Positions 22,976 to 35,910 of a stretch of 64,000 bases of DNA are shown piece by piece; position 1 is the stretch's first letter; each line of letters begins with the position of its first letter. The stretch lies in the NCBI RefSeq assembly GCF_001039355.2, contig NW_019773514.1, positions 1,167,619-1,231,618 on the forward strand. The letters run 5' to 3'. The notes beneath the pieces were generated by a model. That model ran no database searches. It saw nothing but the letters and a program-made list of their open reading frames with translations, and had not been told where the DNA came from. The position numbers and the translations under genes are program-made. Source of the stretch: Lingula anatina. Lineage: Eukaryota > Brachiopoda > Lingulata > Lingulida > Lingulidae.

Positions 22976-25135
22976 GAAGGAAACTACTATATAGTAAATG
23001 CAAAATTGACATTTTGCATAATTTGAAAAATACACGTTATTAAAATTTTTACATCGTACATAGGATTTCAAAAAACTGAAAATTGTATTTTTTTATCTAT
23101 ACAAATAGCCGTACCCGATACAACATAGCATTACAAATCAAAATACAAATCGAGCTTAAAACAACTACCACTGTTTCCAACTAAAACAAAGTGATTCTAT
23201 GCATTTTGAAAGAAGCTGCTCAAACGCCTAACTCTTTTGATTTTTTCTTGAAAAATGTCCAGGAATATTACAGTGGACATAATACTAAGAAGAACAAAGT
23301 TTCCAGGGTTTTGCCCAGAAATATTAAATAAATGAGAAGACTGACCGTATAATACAGTACTAAACTTTTGTTCAAAAGTGACACGAGTGTAATTGTCTTA
23401 TAAATGATTGCAAATTTCATGGAACATTTTCTTTATCCAAATGCAGTGGTATCTACGATATCAAAAATCCAAAATGCATGGGATCTCTTTTACGTATTAC
23501 CTCCCCTAGCACGCATGCACTCAGGACTACACGCCTTATTCTATGCCATCATGCTGATTATCGCACGCAACACCTTGAAAATTTAATTTTGGTAAGATAA
23601 GTGGCCCTTTGTATATGATAATTGTATATGTAGCTCGTATGTTGCGTTTTTCTTTCCTTCGCATCAAAGCATAAAAAACGTGGCTGCAGTGAATGGCACA
23701 TTTTTAGTAAACACTAGTTTGTCGTGCGAAACAAAGGCAGCATGAAGACATGATCGGTTTACAACCTAATCCCAGTTATAGCCATTTTTAAGAATTATAT
23801 GCAAACACAGTGAAAAGTTTACACAAAAATCCGTTTTCTCAAAATAAGTTAAATCATTCATTCAGCAAATTCTCATAAACTCGACTCTGGTCTCCAGTGT
23901 TATGTGATCAAGCAACAGCAAAAACAACCCAACAGGACTGATATCTAATTAGGACTTTTGATCTAAATCACCCCTTGAACCCTACCAAAAACAAGGACAT
24001 GTTTATGTATTTTTTAATTTGTGTTATTATTTTTATTATTATCATCATTACTTTTTCAAAATTTCCTGTTGAATTGTTTTTTTATTATTATTATTTGCTG
24101 AAGAGGACTGAAAAAGATGACCGTCTACAAAGCTTCATTTTGATAATTAGGAAAACTCATTACTCTTTGCCACAGCTTATGTGCTAATCAAAATATGTCA
24201 TCATAATAATACCTTCTATGATTTACTTATTTCTTGGTGAAGATCTATAAATTTTCTTTATGATATTGACTAAGTCTTGAATGACACACAAATCGACACT
24301 ATGCTGGGAATTTTGGTAGTCCAATCAGAAAAGTTTTTCTCATCAAATATACTAGTATCTCCTCACTGTAATACATGTAGCAAATGTATATTAATTTCGA
24401 AAAAAATCTATCCTACCCTTTAGTTTCATAGCGCAAAAGCAACAGTTTGTCCCCTTCCAGCACTGACAATATTGGTCTGTCACTGGGTAGACACACACCG
24501 TCAATACACCGAGAACCAAACTCAGTTTATTCTTAGCTTGTATCATACCGCATATTCACAATTTTATTAAGATTCCAATACGTGTGGGCAAATTGAAATA
24601 ACGTGAGCACATCTGCAACTTCATAATCCTGTAATTTCAGAAGTGTTATTATTTGTTATAATACAGTGTTTTCAATAAATTGTAGATTTACATCTTGTTC
24701 TCGTCTTCAACTGAACACAGTATGTCTAGAGAGCTTCCTGTATGTATTTAAGTGATGGAGTTGCGACGCATTTTCCTTCCAAAAGTTAACTTTATTAAAA
24801 TTTCTTTTTTATATTTAGATAAACAGGCAATTTTTTTCAAGAGAACTTCGTCTTATTACATATTTGTCCACACGTTTAATATTTTACAACCGAACAGAAA
24901 GCCGGTCGTACTTGCACAGTGCTCTGCAATGGCTTACTGATAATTTTATGGCAATCACTTGATCGTTTTTGATAATTTTGTAACGATCAGTTAATCATAT
25001 TGTTTCCATTCATCTCTTAACCAAGGCCAGATTTTATCGACATTAATTTTGTTTAAGAGCTATTCCGAAAGTGCCGTTTCAGGTTCAGGTTCGAGAACTG
25101 ATGAAGAGAGAGCACTGTACTGCGACTAAGAAGCA

Positions 25136-25172
<37 letters not shown>

Positions 25173-25175
25173 CTA

Positions 25176-25377
25176 CAGAGGCGGATCCAGGATTATTTGA
25201 AGGGGGGTGCGAAGCCGAATATTTAGTATGTTAGAAGTCAAACGGTGCCATTCGGCAGGGTTTTGAACTATGATTCAGCTAGTATAAATTTTAATTTCAA
25301 GAGGGGACCACTGGTGTGATTTTTTTCAGAAATCGAAGGGGGGGGGGGACCCCTGACACCCCCTAAATCCGCCACTG
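25176..25377. mobile_element. hAT-like MITE
   Basis: Terminal inverted repeats CAGAGGCGGATCCAGG and CCTAAATCCGCCACTG are the CAGNGGCGGAT type usual for hAT elements. The interior is G/C-run rich. I cannot see a perfect 8-bp target duplication. Similar sequence recurs near 14.29 kb and 62.34 kb. Confidence 0.65.
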
Positions 25378-26546
25378 TATTAAACCAGCAATATTCTGGT
25401 TTGGCGCTTGGACTTAGTCCGTGAATAAAACGCTCGTTAAGTTCGATTCTTGGGCTGATACACATATTGGTACAAAATATTATTACCCAAAGCAAATATT
25501 ACATTTCATAACAAACGGCAACCCTGCAAATTAACTAGAAGACGAACTTCGCGGGCGAGACAATCTTGACAAGGGAGCCGGCGCTGGCCACTCAAATCTG
25601 ATGTCTTTGATGGAAGACCCATCCAGGCACCCAGTAAGCGGTAGTTAGGAGTCACTGAAAATAAACAGAGAAATTCATATTAAAGTGACGATGCCTAAGG
25701 GTTTGATATAGTAATAAACATATAATCGTTACAAAAATACTATTTAATTTATACACGACAATATAGTAGACTTCAGGTAGATTTATTAGGCTATAAGGCG
25801 TATCCCTCCATGAGGAATATCGTGATGATGGCAAAGGTGCCCACACGTAACATTTTACACTTAAACCGCCGTGCCCTGTATACCAGGAGAGTTACAAAGT
25901 TACCAGTCCTCGGATTACGCAAAGGTTTAGGGCAAAAATCTGATAAAAGAAAACGTCTGAGTGATAGAAGTAAATTTCGATAGGTATTTGACAGAAGGGT
26001 CCGGTTGGCTGACTAGGATAATTCAACTGTAATTTGTTTCAGTGTGCAGGGACGTAGAGTTTTGTATCGTTTCGTTCGTAATGCTGTTAATTCCTGGAGG
26101 AGAAGGTTTACCTCCTAAGCTAGGGAAGGGCTACGCGCCTGCTGCCCCCCCCCCCCCCCCCCCAGGTACATGAAAACGCGTCACTACCCTCTTCCAGGGC
26201 CACAGATTGATATTTCATTACATATTCACATATAAATCTTTAGTTAAATGATAGGATTTTTCAACGCAATAGGTAGTATGATAAACTTTGATCTTCTTTA
26301 TATTCCAATGCACTTACATAGATAATTCCGTTTTCGGAGTGCTAGCGAATTTAGGCCATCTTTTTAAATCAAATTCTTTACGCAAATATTTTAATACAGA
26401 TTAGAAGATTATGGGGCGGATTGTAAATGTAATCATGAACATTTAAGTTAATAAAGGAACCTGATAGTACCAACAAAATATATATATCACGGCTAGTTCT
26501 ACAGAGAAATTTTGTTTGTTTTCGGTTTACTGTAAATCTGAGTATA

Positions 26547-26802
26547 CACACAATGGACAATAAAAGTGTCACCCCTTGAATCAGAGTAATCAAAATAGGT
26601 AGATCTTGAGTAGTTATAATGCCTGGTCTACTTATAATGTGACTAATGAGTATAAAACTGCTGTACCATGGAATTGTATTGTTGGTCTTTTTGTGAAATT
26701 TGATATTAATAAAATGATACCAGGAGCAAATCATCCCACAGTCATTTATCTCCCCCAAAGTATTGGTCCATTAGGGGTGACACTTCTATTGTCCAGTGTG
26801 TG
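26547..26802. mobile_element. Tc1/mariner-type MITE with TA target duplication
   Basis: Ends CACACAATGGACAATAAAAG and its inverted partner share ~30 bp (three mismatches), including AAGTGTCACCCCT. TA flanks both ends (26545-26546 and 26803-26804), as expected for Tc1/mariner. At 256 bp it has no transposase. Confidence 0.75.
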
Positions 26803-28793
26803 TATTTTACTCTAAAAAATCGCTGTCGTGAATAATGAAAAGGGTGCCATTAAGGAGGTATGGATGTAGTTACCTGTCCAGTCGTGTTTAAGACGGATTT
26901 ACGCGTTCAGAACTTTGGACAGCAGGAATAAACCATTCACTTTATTTTCAAATTCGCTCCCTCTGGAAAAGTAACAGAAAATAATTCATTGAAATTTCAA
27001 GCTCATTTTGGACCTCAAAAGCATTCACGCCAGTAAAATGTAGCCAATGGCACGCTATGCCTTATGTGGGAAATGCACCAATTTGGGGAAACATTTCGTC
27101 AACGCAAAATACACAGTTATCTTATATCGTCAACACAGTACTTACATGTGTATGTACAACAAACTGCTGCAGTTTTCATTGCCAAAATCTCGTTCTTCAT
27201 ACAGAAATTGTAGCAGTGCGTCATGAGGCTACTTTTTTCTCCATCTTCCCCTGACCTTGGTCCTTTCTGAACACCTCTCACCAAAATGCTCACCTGGATT
27301 ACATAATAATAATAAACGGTTTACCACCTTCCGCACGGAAGCCTCGATTTAGTCTTTGTTATTGATAAAACACAGTCATGGGTACCTATTCCGGCAAGAG
27401 ATTCCTGTTTGCTGAAAGTGCAATGGCAAAAATCCTATTTTAGTAATCTTGATACTTGCTGTCAGGGGATCAGGCAGAGCAATCAGATTTTATAGGTCGA
27501 ATGAATGAACAAACGCGCGGGATTGTGGTAGAGAAGACAGGACGCGAATTTTACCCAAACCCCAACAAACCATCTTGTCATGACTGTAAATTCCTAAGGC
27601 AGATCTTCATTCCCAATGAATGAGGTTATTATTATTATTATTATTATTGACACAACGCAGTTACATAGCGTCGTATACTGCTCAAGCACTAAGATATCAC
27701 ATTAGGTTAATGCCGCCGTTCAAGTGTCTTGTCATTTTCATTAAAGTCATTTTATTTTTATACGCTTACTCATATCAAGGAGTTATTGTAACTCCTTGCT
27801 TATATATGATCCCACATGTGCTTAGCTTTAGGCCTGTAGGAAAAATCTTAATTATTGTGATATTCAAACAAGTTACTTAATGTATTACACTACTGAAGGA
27901 GTGGCAAACTACAAAAATATCGTCGTCATAAAAACTTCGCACTTTGAATTTGATCATATAATTATTAATAAAATACATTAATTAGAGGTCCCGTTTATTG
28001 TCAGATGCGTTGTGAGAAGATAACCGTTCATATACCATAGGAGAATTTAGTGTAGGACTATAATCAAAGCGAATCGCATTTCTTTTATTTGAATATTTGC
28101 TTATAATGGTAAGCTTGAAGAGAATAAGTGCTACTTGTAGAGAAGATAAACAAGTTTGGCTTTGTAAGTAATGTGCTTTTTTACAGATCTAAGAGCCCGA
28201 AACTAAAATACTTGCTTGGGCTGAATATATTCTGAACCTTTACTATTTTTCTTTCGTAGTTTATTCACCAAACGAAAGTGGAACATGATCGGAATGTCTC
28301 TAAATTCTTAAAGTTATAAACTTGTGACAAAGAATTAAGCGAATGAACAAATATCATTTGTTTAATGTCATACTTTTAGCCAGTATCTTGGCAATAACTT
28401 CGAAAATTTCAATCCATGCCTGAAGGTTAGCTTAAAGGTACCAACTGCTCATTAGGCCCACTCATATTGAGCTGTACTCATATTGTAGGGTCCAAGGAAT
28501 TGCAGAAACACCATTTCTACCCTAGAGATTTTGATAAAAATTGTAAGACGTAATCTGCAGACCATATGAGTAATAAATATGAAAAGTTATTACGGGGAGG
28601 GGGGTGGGAGTGGGGATAATCCAGCGCGTTTTCGAGGCGGTTGCGTACCGAAAAAAGCCACAATTATTACACTGCGTTATATGGGGATGTTGCCAAAACG
28701 CCACTAAAATGACAATAAAGCAAAAGTTTAAAAGCGACCTTATTATTTCCATCTAACGTGAATATGTTCTTAGTAGAAGTTAAAGAAATTTAT

Positions 28794-28796
<3 letters not shown>

Positions 28797-28859
<63 letters not shown>
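28797..28859. repeat. (TA)n microsatellite
   Basis: About 30 TA units. Confidence 0.95.
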
Positions 28860-28861
<2 letters not shown>

Positions 28862-29528
28862 GTCCAACTTTTGTATTCTGAGAGATTGACAAATAGGGCT
28901 TCACAGTAGGGCTATTACATAGGAGGCACTTAAACGGAGACTCTGCAATGGCTATGGCCAATCAATTTTAATTAGTTATTAATTAGTTAAACTAAAAAGC
29001 TAATTTATGAAGATTTTGTTAAAGGGAGTTAATAAAATGTTGCCTAACAGACGACTAGTTTTTAAAAAGTAGTTTCTATATAAATCGAGAAGTACTAGTA
29101 CATGTATGCAGTGAGTAAATACCGGGCTACACATGTAATCCGATTATTTACAACGTGTGTGGTACTCATCTAGGCACTGTAGGAAGCTTCTTTCTTTATA
29201 ATATTAAAAATGCTTAAATGATCCAGAAAAACAACATTACTTTTCTTTATTGCGTTTTTAATGACAATCTCAATTTATATTTGTATATTCCTGCACAGCG
29301 CAATGTAACAAACTCCGCAATGAAAAAGTGTGCTGCTTCAGAACGCAGCTTTGACTGGTTTGTAAAGCTATATATTGTATGACACTCCTCACAGTAATGG
29401 GGGTGGAAATAAACTTAGTTTGTTTAGATTATGTAAACACGACTTACGAGTTAGTTGTTATGTCAAAGAAAAAAAGAGAAAAAAGAACATCATTGTCAAT
29501 TAAACAACAAAGCGCACTTGTTAAGTAC

Positions 29529-29745
29529 AGGTGTGGTATGGGGTGACCCCGCTTTAAATAGAAACAGGTCGATATGAAGAATTAGCTATCGTGGAAAGAA
29601 CGTGTCCATTATGTGAATCTGAGTGTATAGAGGATGAGGCCCACTTCTTAGTTAAATGTCCGTTTTTATTGATGAACGAGTTGAATATTGCCAGGCGTTT
29701 TAACAACAATTCTGATCTTTTAAATGATTTAAGTTTTTATTTTTG
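29529..29745 (+). mobile_element. Non-LTR retrotransposon 3'-end remnant (RVT-associated zinc knuckle)
   Basis: The plus strand encodes EELAIVERTCPLCESECIED followed by EAHFLVKCPFL. The C-x2-C, H and C spacing is the knuckle that follows the RT domain in many LINEs. A decayed ETGRY-like motif lies upstream in a shifted frame. It is short and dead. Confidence 0.65.
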
Positions 29746-30968
29746 ATTAGTAATGATAATATGTTTAATTTAGTTGCCAAGACCTGCAGCCGATTTTTAG
29801 AATTAATGAGAGATTTTTTCTATAAATAATATTTAAGTTTATATTTTACGCGATATTCAGTCTCTCAGAGTTCTATACAGAACTACCATGTTTTACTGCT
29901 TTGAATTTTGTACTTCTTTTTATATGGTTGAGACCAATATAAAATATCTTTAAAAAATGTCTCATATAAATACAACAATGAATCTTCTGAACAACCATAA
30001 TTATTTATTACATTCTATTTATACAGTGTCAGCACATGTTCAATATATATCCTTCATGTTATGTACAAAACATTTCATTTAACACTGGCAGTATTCTTTA
30101 TAACTAAACCATGAGTAAACTTGGATAAAACTAATACAGCTTACACCAGACACTGAAAACGGCACATTACAGGTACAATGTGTCAGCACACTTTCCAAGA
30201 GCAAAACGTTACATAAAACTTATTTAGCTTAAATAATATTGTATAAAGTAAAAAAAAGAAAAGAGATATCTACCGCAAGTTTTACATTATGAAAGCAAAT
30301 GGTTCTGTAGTTTGTTGAGTTAGGGTGGACATTACAGGTGTGTTAGACAGTAATGGCATAGACAGACAAAGTGACCAGAATATATAGACAAATACACCAC
30401 CTGTATGTGAACATACTGGCACATTAAATTAAAGTACTAAAAATGACACACATTTTAAAATGTTTTAAAAAATCAGAAATTTTCACCCCAATAACAGGTA
30501 TGGCTTGTATCAAAAGGTTTTATCATTGTTCCCAAAGTTTAGGTTCTCTGAGCAATCAGGAATACACACCAATGTTACAGCACACTTTCAACATTTTAAA
30601 TAACACAAAAGTCAATTCAACAATTACAATATTCTAAAAGAGTAAACAGGGTACTCTGGAAAAAAAACAATATAACTGACAACATTGAAAATTACATTGA
30701 AAAAACTGGAAAATCTCATATGACTTAAAATAGTTAAACGTTAATAATTTTGTCAAATCTGGTCCAATATTTTTGAAATTTGTACAAATGATGCTTAACA
30801 ACAATAAAAATCTGTAATAAGCTAAACAGCTGTCTGTGTCTTTTCCTAAGCCTCAAGTTTATTTGAAATTGATCATCAGAAGAGTGAGAATTAGCCAAAA
30901 AATATTTCAGTATTACAATATATTATTTACTCTGAAAGAAAACAGCAAATGTGATGATTTGAGGTTGC

Positions 30969-31241
30969 TTGTGTAAGAGTTGGCATTTTACCTTTAACTG
31001 TCATCTGGAAAACAATATATACCCATACAAGACTTCTTACTACCAATGCCAGAAGCAGATAACTCCTTACAATAAGTTTCTGGAAGGGGTTGTTGTTATC
31101 ACAATATTTGATTATGTCCTAAATCTTGCCAAATATCATGTATGGTACACATGGATAAGACATAGTGCTGCTCTTGGTGCTGTCTTTCACTGCCTGTTTT
31201 TTCATGGTAAGGGTACTCTGGAAAAAGAACAATATAACTGA
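30969..31241 (+). other. Exon-like block copy 1, 90-codon open frame
   Basis: The open frame covers the shared core (here QITPYNKFLEG..., TWIRHSAALGAVFHC) and extends upstream through YNCHLEN-like codons. The core is flanked by a TGCCAG acceptor-like and a CATGGTAAGG donor-like site. I do not recognise a family; the core is hydrophobic. Whether it is translated is unknown. Confidence 0.3.
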
Positions 31242-32385
31242 AAGAACTGAAAATTACATTGAAAAGACTGGCAAATTCAATGACTTAAAATAGTTAAACG
31301 TTAATAATTTTGTCAAATCTGGTCTAATATTTCTGAAATTTGTACAAAAGATGCTTAACAACAATAAAAATCTGTAATAAGCTGATCAGTTGACTGTATC
31401 TAATGAAAAGTGTTTTAAAGACAATATATTTGGGAAAACTAAAAATTACATTGAAAAGACTGGCAAATTGCAGGCCTTAAAATACTTAAATGTTAATAAT
31501 TTTGTCAAATCTTGTCCAATGTTTCTGAAATTTGTACAAATGATGCTTAACAACAATAAAAATCTGTGATTAGCTCATCAGTTGAGTGTATTTAATGAGC
31601 AGTGTCATTGAGGACAATATATTTCGGACAACTAAAAAATTACATTAAAAAGATTGGGTAATCGCAGGACTTAAAAGAGTTAAATGCTAATTATTTTGTC
31701 AAAAAAGGTCCAATATATCTGAAATTTGTACAAGTGATGCTTAACAATAATAAAAATCTGTGATAAGCTGATCAGTTGACTGTATCTAAGGAAAAGTTTT
31801 TTTAGGACAATATATTTCGGACAACTATAAAATTACATTGAAAAGACTGGGAAATCGGAGGACTTAAAATAGTTCAATGCTAATAACTTTGTCAAAAATG
31901 TTCCAATATTTCTGAAATTTGCACAAATGATGCTTAATAACAATTAAAATCTGTGATAAGCTGATCAGCTGACTATGACTAATTAAAAGTGATTTTTTAG
32001 GACAATATATTTGGGAAAACTAAAAATTACATTGAAAAGACTGGGAAATCGTAGGACTTAAAATAGTTAAATGCTAATAACTTTGTCAAAAATGTTCCAA
32101 TATTTCTGAAATTTGCACAAATGATGCTTAACAACAATAAAAATCTGTGATAAGCTGATAAGTTGACTGTGACTAATGAAAAGTATTGTCTTCGGATGAT
32201 AAACTAAAAAATTAATCATTAAAATTGATCATCAGAAGAGTGAGAAGTAACCAAAACAAATATTTCAATATTGCAATGTATTATTTACTCTGAAAGAAAA
32301 CAGCAAATGTGATGATTTGAGGTTGTTTGTGTAGGAAGTTGCAAGTTACCTAAACCGTCATCTGGAGAACAATATATACCCATAA

Positions 32386-32601
32386 ATGACTTCTCCTTAC
32401 TACCAATGCCAGATGCAGATTACTCCTTACAATGGGATTCTGAAAGGGGTTGTTGTTATCACAATATCTGGCAATGTCCCAAATCCTGCCAAATATAGTG
32501 CACTGTACACATGGATGAGATATAGTGCTGCTCTTGGTCTTGTCTTTCACTGCCTGTTTTATCATGGTAAGGGTACTCTGGAAAAAGAACAATATAACTG
32601 A
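32386..32601 (+). other. Exon-like block copy 2, 71-codon open frame
   Basis: Differs from copy 1 at about ten core codons (for example TWMRYSAALGLVFHC) yet stays open to the same stop. It groups with the copy at 47682. The minus strand is also open here over 80 codons, so strand cannot be decided from openness alone. Confidence 0.3.
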
Positions 32602-33144
32602 AAGAACTGAAAATTACATTGAAAAGACTGGCAAATTCAATGACTTAAAATAGTTAAACGTTAATAATTTTGTCAAATCTGGTCTAATATTTCTGAAATT
32701 TGTACAAAAGATGCTTAACAACAATAAAAATCTGTGATAATCTGATCAGTTGACTGTATCTAATGAAAAGTGTTTTAAGGACAATATATTTGGGAAAACT
32801 AAAAATTACATTGAAAAGATCAGGAAATAGCAGGACTTAAAATAGTTAAATGTTAATAATTTTTAGTCAGGCGGTTAAGTCCAAATTATATCCAGAATTG
32901 TGCAAAAGTTGATAAAAGCATGAAACTTTCCATGATGAATGACCCTTAGGTGTTTGTCAATTTTGTATCGGGGGGCAACTCCAAAATTCACAAGTACCCG
33001 GATGAGACGCTTTCTTAAATATGCTGACTCAGCATTTTATGTACATTCAGATTTCATCAAAACGAGCACTAACAGTACTAATTATGATATCATAAATAGA
33101 TTTTAAAAACGTACACTCACTGTGGACATCTATGAGAGCAATGT

Positions 33145-33163
33145 TGACGTCACGATGACGTCA
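33145..33163. promoter_or_regulatory. Two perfect CRE palindromes 3 bp apart
   Basis: TGACGTCA occurs at 33145-33152 and 33156-33163 in the left arm of the foldback element. The right arm lacks both. TGACGTCA is the CREB/ATF consensus. Confidence 0.5.
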
Positions 33164-34394
33164 CTGGGTGATATTGCACAACTTAGAATGACATATATCC
33201 ACTTTCTCCTACAGGAACAATAGTCAAACTGTTCTTTTCCGTAATTTTTTTTATAACAGAAGTGCATCCCTTAGGGTTAGAAAGGTAAAATTAGCTTGAT
33301 TGCTACTTCTGAGACATTGAGCATATTCAATATGGCCGTCAATTTTTGAGGAAAAACAGAAAAACAACCAGAAGTCGACGGATATACTTTATTTGTGGCT
33401 GTTGTGAATGTGTTTCATGTCGGAAGAACACAGTAGGACACAAGACTACATCCTAGCACGTCGTTGTTACTGATAAAAAACAAAATGGCCGCCAAAACAT
33501 AGGGTAGAGGCAGAGGGTAAAGTAAATCACCAAATCAGCATATTTCTAGAATCATCAGTCTAATTAACGGCATTTTCTTCTTTGATTTTTCCGTTCATCG
33601 TGATTTTTCGTTAGCTTTTATCCTACACTACCATTATCTGCTTGTTTAATATTCAACTTATGTGTGGTGAGGACGTAAGCCCTCCAAGTAGTCAGGTTAC
33701 CAATCTATTTGGTCCCATAGTTGAACAATACTATATTTTTTCTGTAATAGTTTGAAAAAGAACTGCCCCTTTTTGGTCAGAAAAGTCAACTTAGCTTGGC
33801 TTTACTAACGTCTGGGACATTGGCACATTTCGTAATCCAAAATTGCTGCCAATTTTACGCAAAATTACATACACTGTAAGTATTCATAGCAATTTACATC
33901 AAACTTATACAGTACATGAAGATTCTTCATTTTAAAGTCTATTTGCATGTTTACAAATACAGAGGTGGTGTTTATTAGGGTTTTCTTTCACATAATCTGC
34001 AAGTCATTTTAATAAAAATAGCAAAATAGCCACCAAAACGTCACGGAAAAGCCTGGGTCCCAATCCATTATGTTTTTCAGCTGAAAAAGATTTTAAACGA
34101 ATGAAATCTGCATATACATTGTATGTTAGTAAAATAATACGCCTGTGGTCAATGCAGGCAACAGATTGGTTAACTAGATGTTACAAAGAGGAAAGGAAAT
34201 ATGTTCGTCAAATTTCTTCTTCCGTTAATCAGCCAGTCATCTCTGATGTGTCAGCAGCGACCCCTTAATGTTTGAAAAATAAGGCTACTGACCAATGCTA
34301 GGCATTTCCAAATTTATTAGATTTTTAGCAAGCTTGCCGTTAAATTATGAAAGCTGAAACCTATCAGACCTTCAAGCAGCACCTGACAGCGCTG

Positions 34395-34735
34395 ACAGAG
34401 GAGAAGGTAATTTTGATATTCGTTCAAGTACGGATTTCGTCTGCGGGAGATCGTCGGCGGTAGGTGATTCGCCATCGGAGCGAGATGCGAAGCCAATTTA
34501 CAAATCTTCAGAGGGAGATCGTTTGCAATCCAAACGAGACAAGAAGGCAATTTTCATATTGGTTCAAGGGATTTTGTTCGCGGAAGATTGGCAGCGGTAG
34601 GACCCAGACGCCAAGGCAATTTTCATACCTTTAGCAGGTGGTTGTTTTCGATCCGAGGGAGACAAGAAAGCAATTTTCATATCCGTGCAAAGGACTTCGT
34701 CAGCGGCAGATCGTCAGCGGGCGATGGCTTCGTTT
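34395..34735. repeat. Decayed ~95 bp tandem repeats inside the foldback element
   Basis: Recurrent order GATCCGAGCGAGACGAGAAG, then GGCAATTTTCATAT, then TTCGTCAGCGG and GATCGTCAGCGG, about every 90-100 bp. Further units at 35690-35910 lie beyond the nested MITE. Confidence 0.7.
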
Positions 34736-34986
34736 CCTTCTACCACTGGTGGGTTAAGGGGGCATAACAATAGCAAAGGTGTTTAAAACTATTGTAATTC
34801 ACAAATTTGAAGTTTTGCTTCTTTATTCTGACCACATGGGTGCTAAAAATCCTAGGAATATGTCCCGACATCGTGTCTATCTCCAAGAAAAGCCACACGG
34901 AAGGCGTGCTGCAACTGCACTGAGACTGAACGACTCGGTATGATCACTTTCACCCGACAAAGCGAATTTTCCCTACATATCCTTTA

Positions 34987-35554
34987 GCCTGGGTCCCAAT
35001 CCAACATACGGGCTTCTACATGTACGTCTGGTCTTCGGCCAAAAAATTGATGTCAAGTTGTAAAAAGGCCTCAAGAGACAGCAAAGAGCAAGAGGGGAGA
35101 GGGGGATCGGGGACAAGCAAAGTATGATTGGGCTCACCATCTTTGAACACTGCTGCGGATATAAAGACCTTCTCAAACATGCACCTGTTTTAATACCTCC
35201 CCCAAAACATCTCAACACGTAAGATTCCCGTGCAAAGGACGAGCAACAGCCATAGGAAGCCAGCAAGGCTGCCCTACGTCTACTTGCGTTGCCCTAGCCT
35301 TGCCTGTACTCCTTGTACGCATAACTTACGTAGTGCACGATGCGGGACACGTGCTAAAGCCCGTCGGGCGCAGAGATACTTCTGACGTGCGGAGGCTTAG
35401 CTTCTCAAGTACTGTCCACGCACTTTCTTCTTGCGCACTTATTACAATCACCAGTTACTTGATTTCTTCCTTACTCTAGCTACCGCCCAGCCAGACGAGA
35501 GGAACCTAAAAAACCATACGTCCTGAAAATCATGCGTGGAGTTGGGACCCAGGC
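34987..35554. mobile_element. Nested PIF/Harbinger-like MITE with TTA target duplication
   Basis: Ends GCCTGGGTCCCAA in inverted orientation, flanked by TTA at 34984-34986 and 35555-35557. It splits the tandem repeats of the foldback element, so it is younger. A lone copy of the same terminus is at 34051. No transposase. Confidence 0.65.
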
Positions 35555-35689
35555 TTAAGCTCATATGAGCGACAAGACACGGCACAAGCATGTACTGTAG
35601 TGGTAATTGCCGTTGCCCGTAGCCACTTACGATGTCACAAAAATCCCACGGAAAACGTGTACGAGTTCATTGTACGGCGTCCGTAGCAA

Positions 35690-35910
35690 ATGTCAGCGAT
35701 CCAAACCAGATTTTCATATCGTCAGCGGAATATCGGTAGCGATCCGAGCGAGACGAGAAGGTAATTTTCATATTTATTTTTGGGACTTCGTCAGCAGAAG
35801 ATCGTCAGCGGGAGATAATTATTGATCCGAGCAAAAAGAGAAGGCAATTTGAATATTTGGTCAAGGGCCTCATAAGTGGAAGATCGTCAGCGGGAGACCC
35901 GGTGGTTAGG
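35690..35910. repeat. Second part of the ~95 bp tandem repeats
   Basis: Continues the GATCGTCAGCGGGAGA series after the nested MITE. Confidence 0.65.

Larger units (their letters stand above)
30650..32863. repeat. Left block of the 193 bp satellite with two exon-like blocks
   Basis: The unit measured between successive TTAAAATAGTTAAA words (31285, 31477, 31671, 31864, 32058) is 192-194 bp. Each unit carries AATAAA and a GATAAGCTGATCAGTTGAC core. Two ~400 bp exon-like blocks (30830-31225 and 32220-32585) are embedded. The block ends at the foldback element. Confidence 0.92.

Noticed and set aside
26606-26815. Open frame across the Tc1/mariner MITE
   Set aside because: Spans a short inverted-repeat element with no coding capacity.
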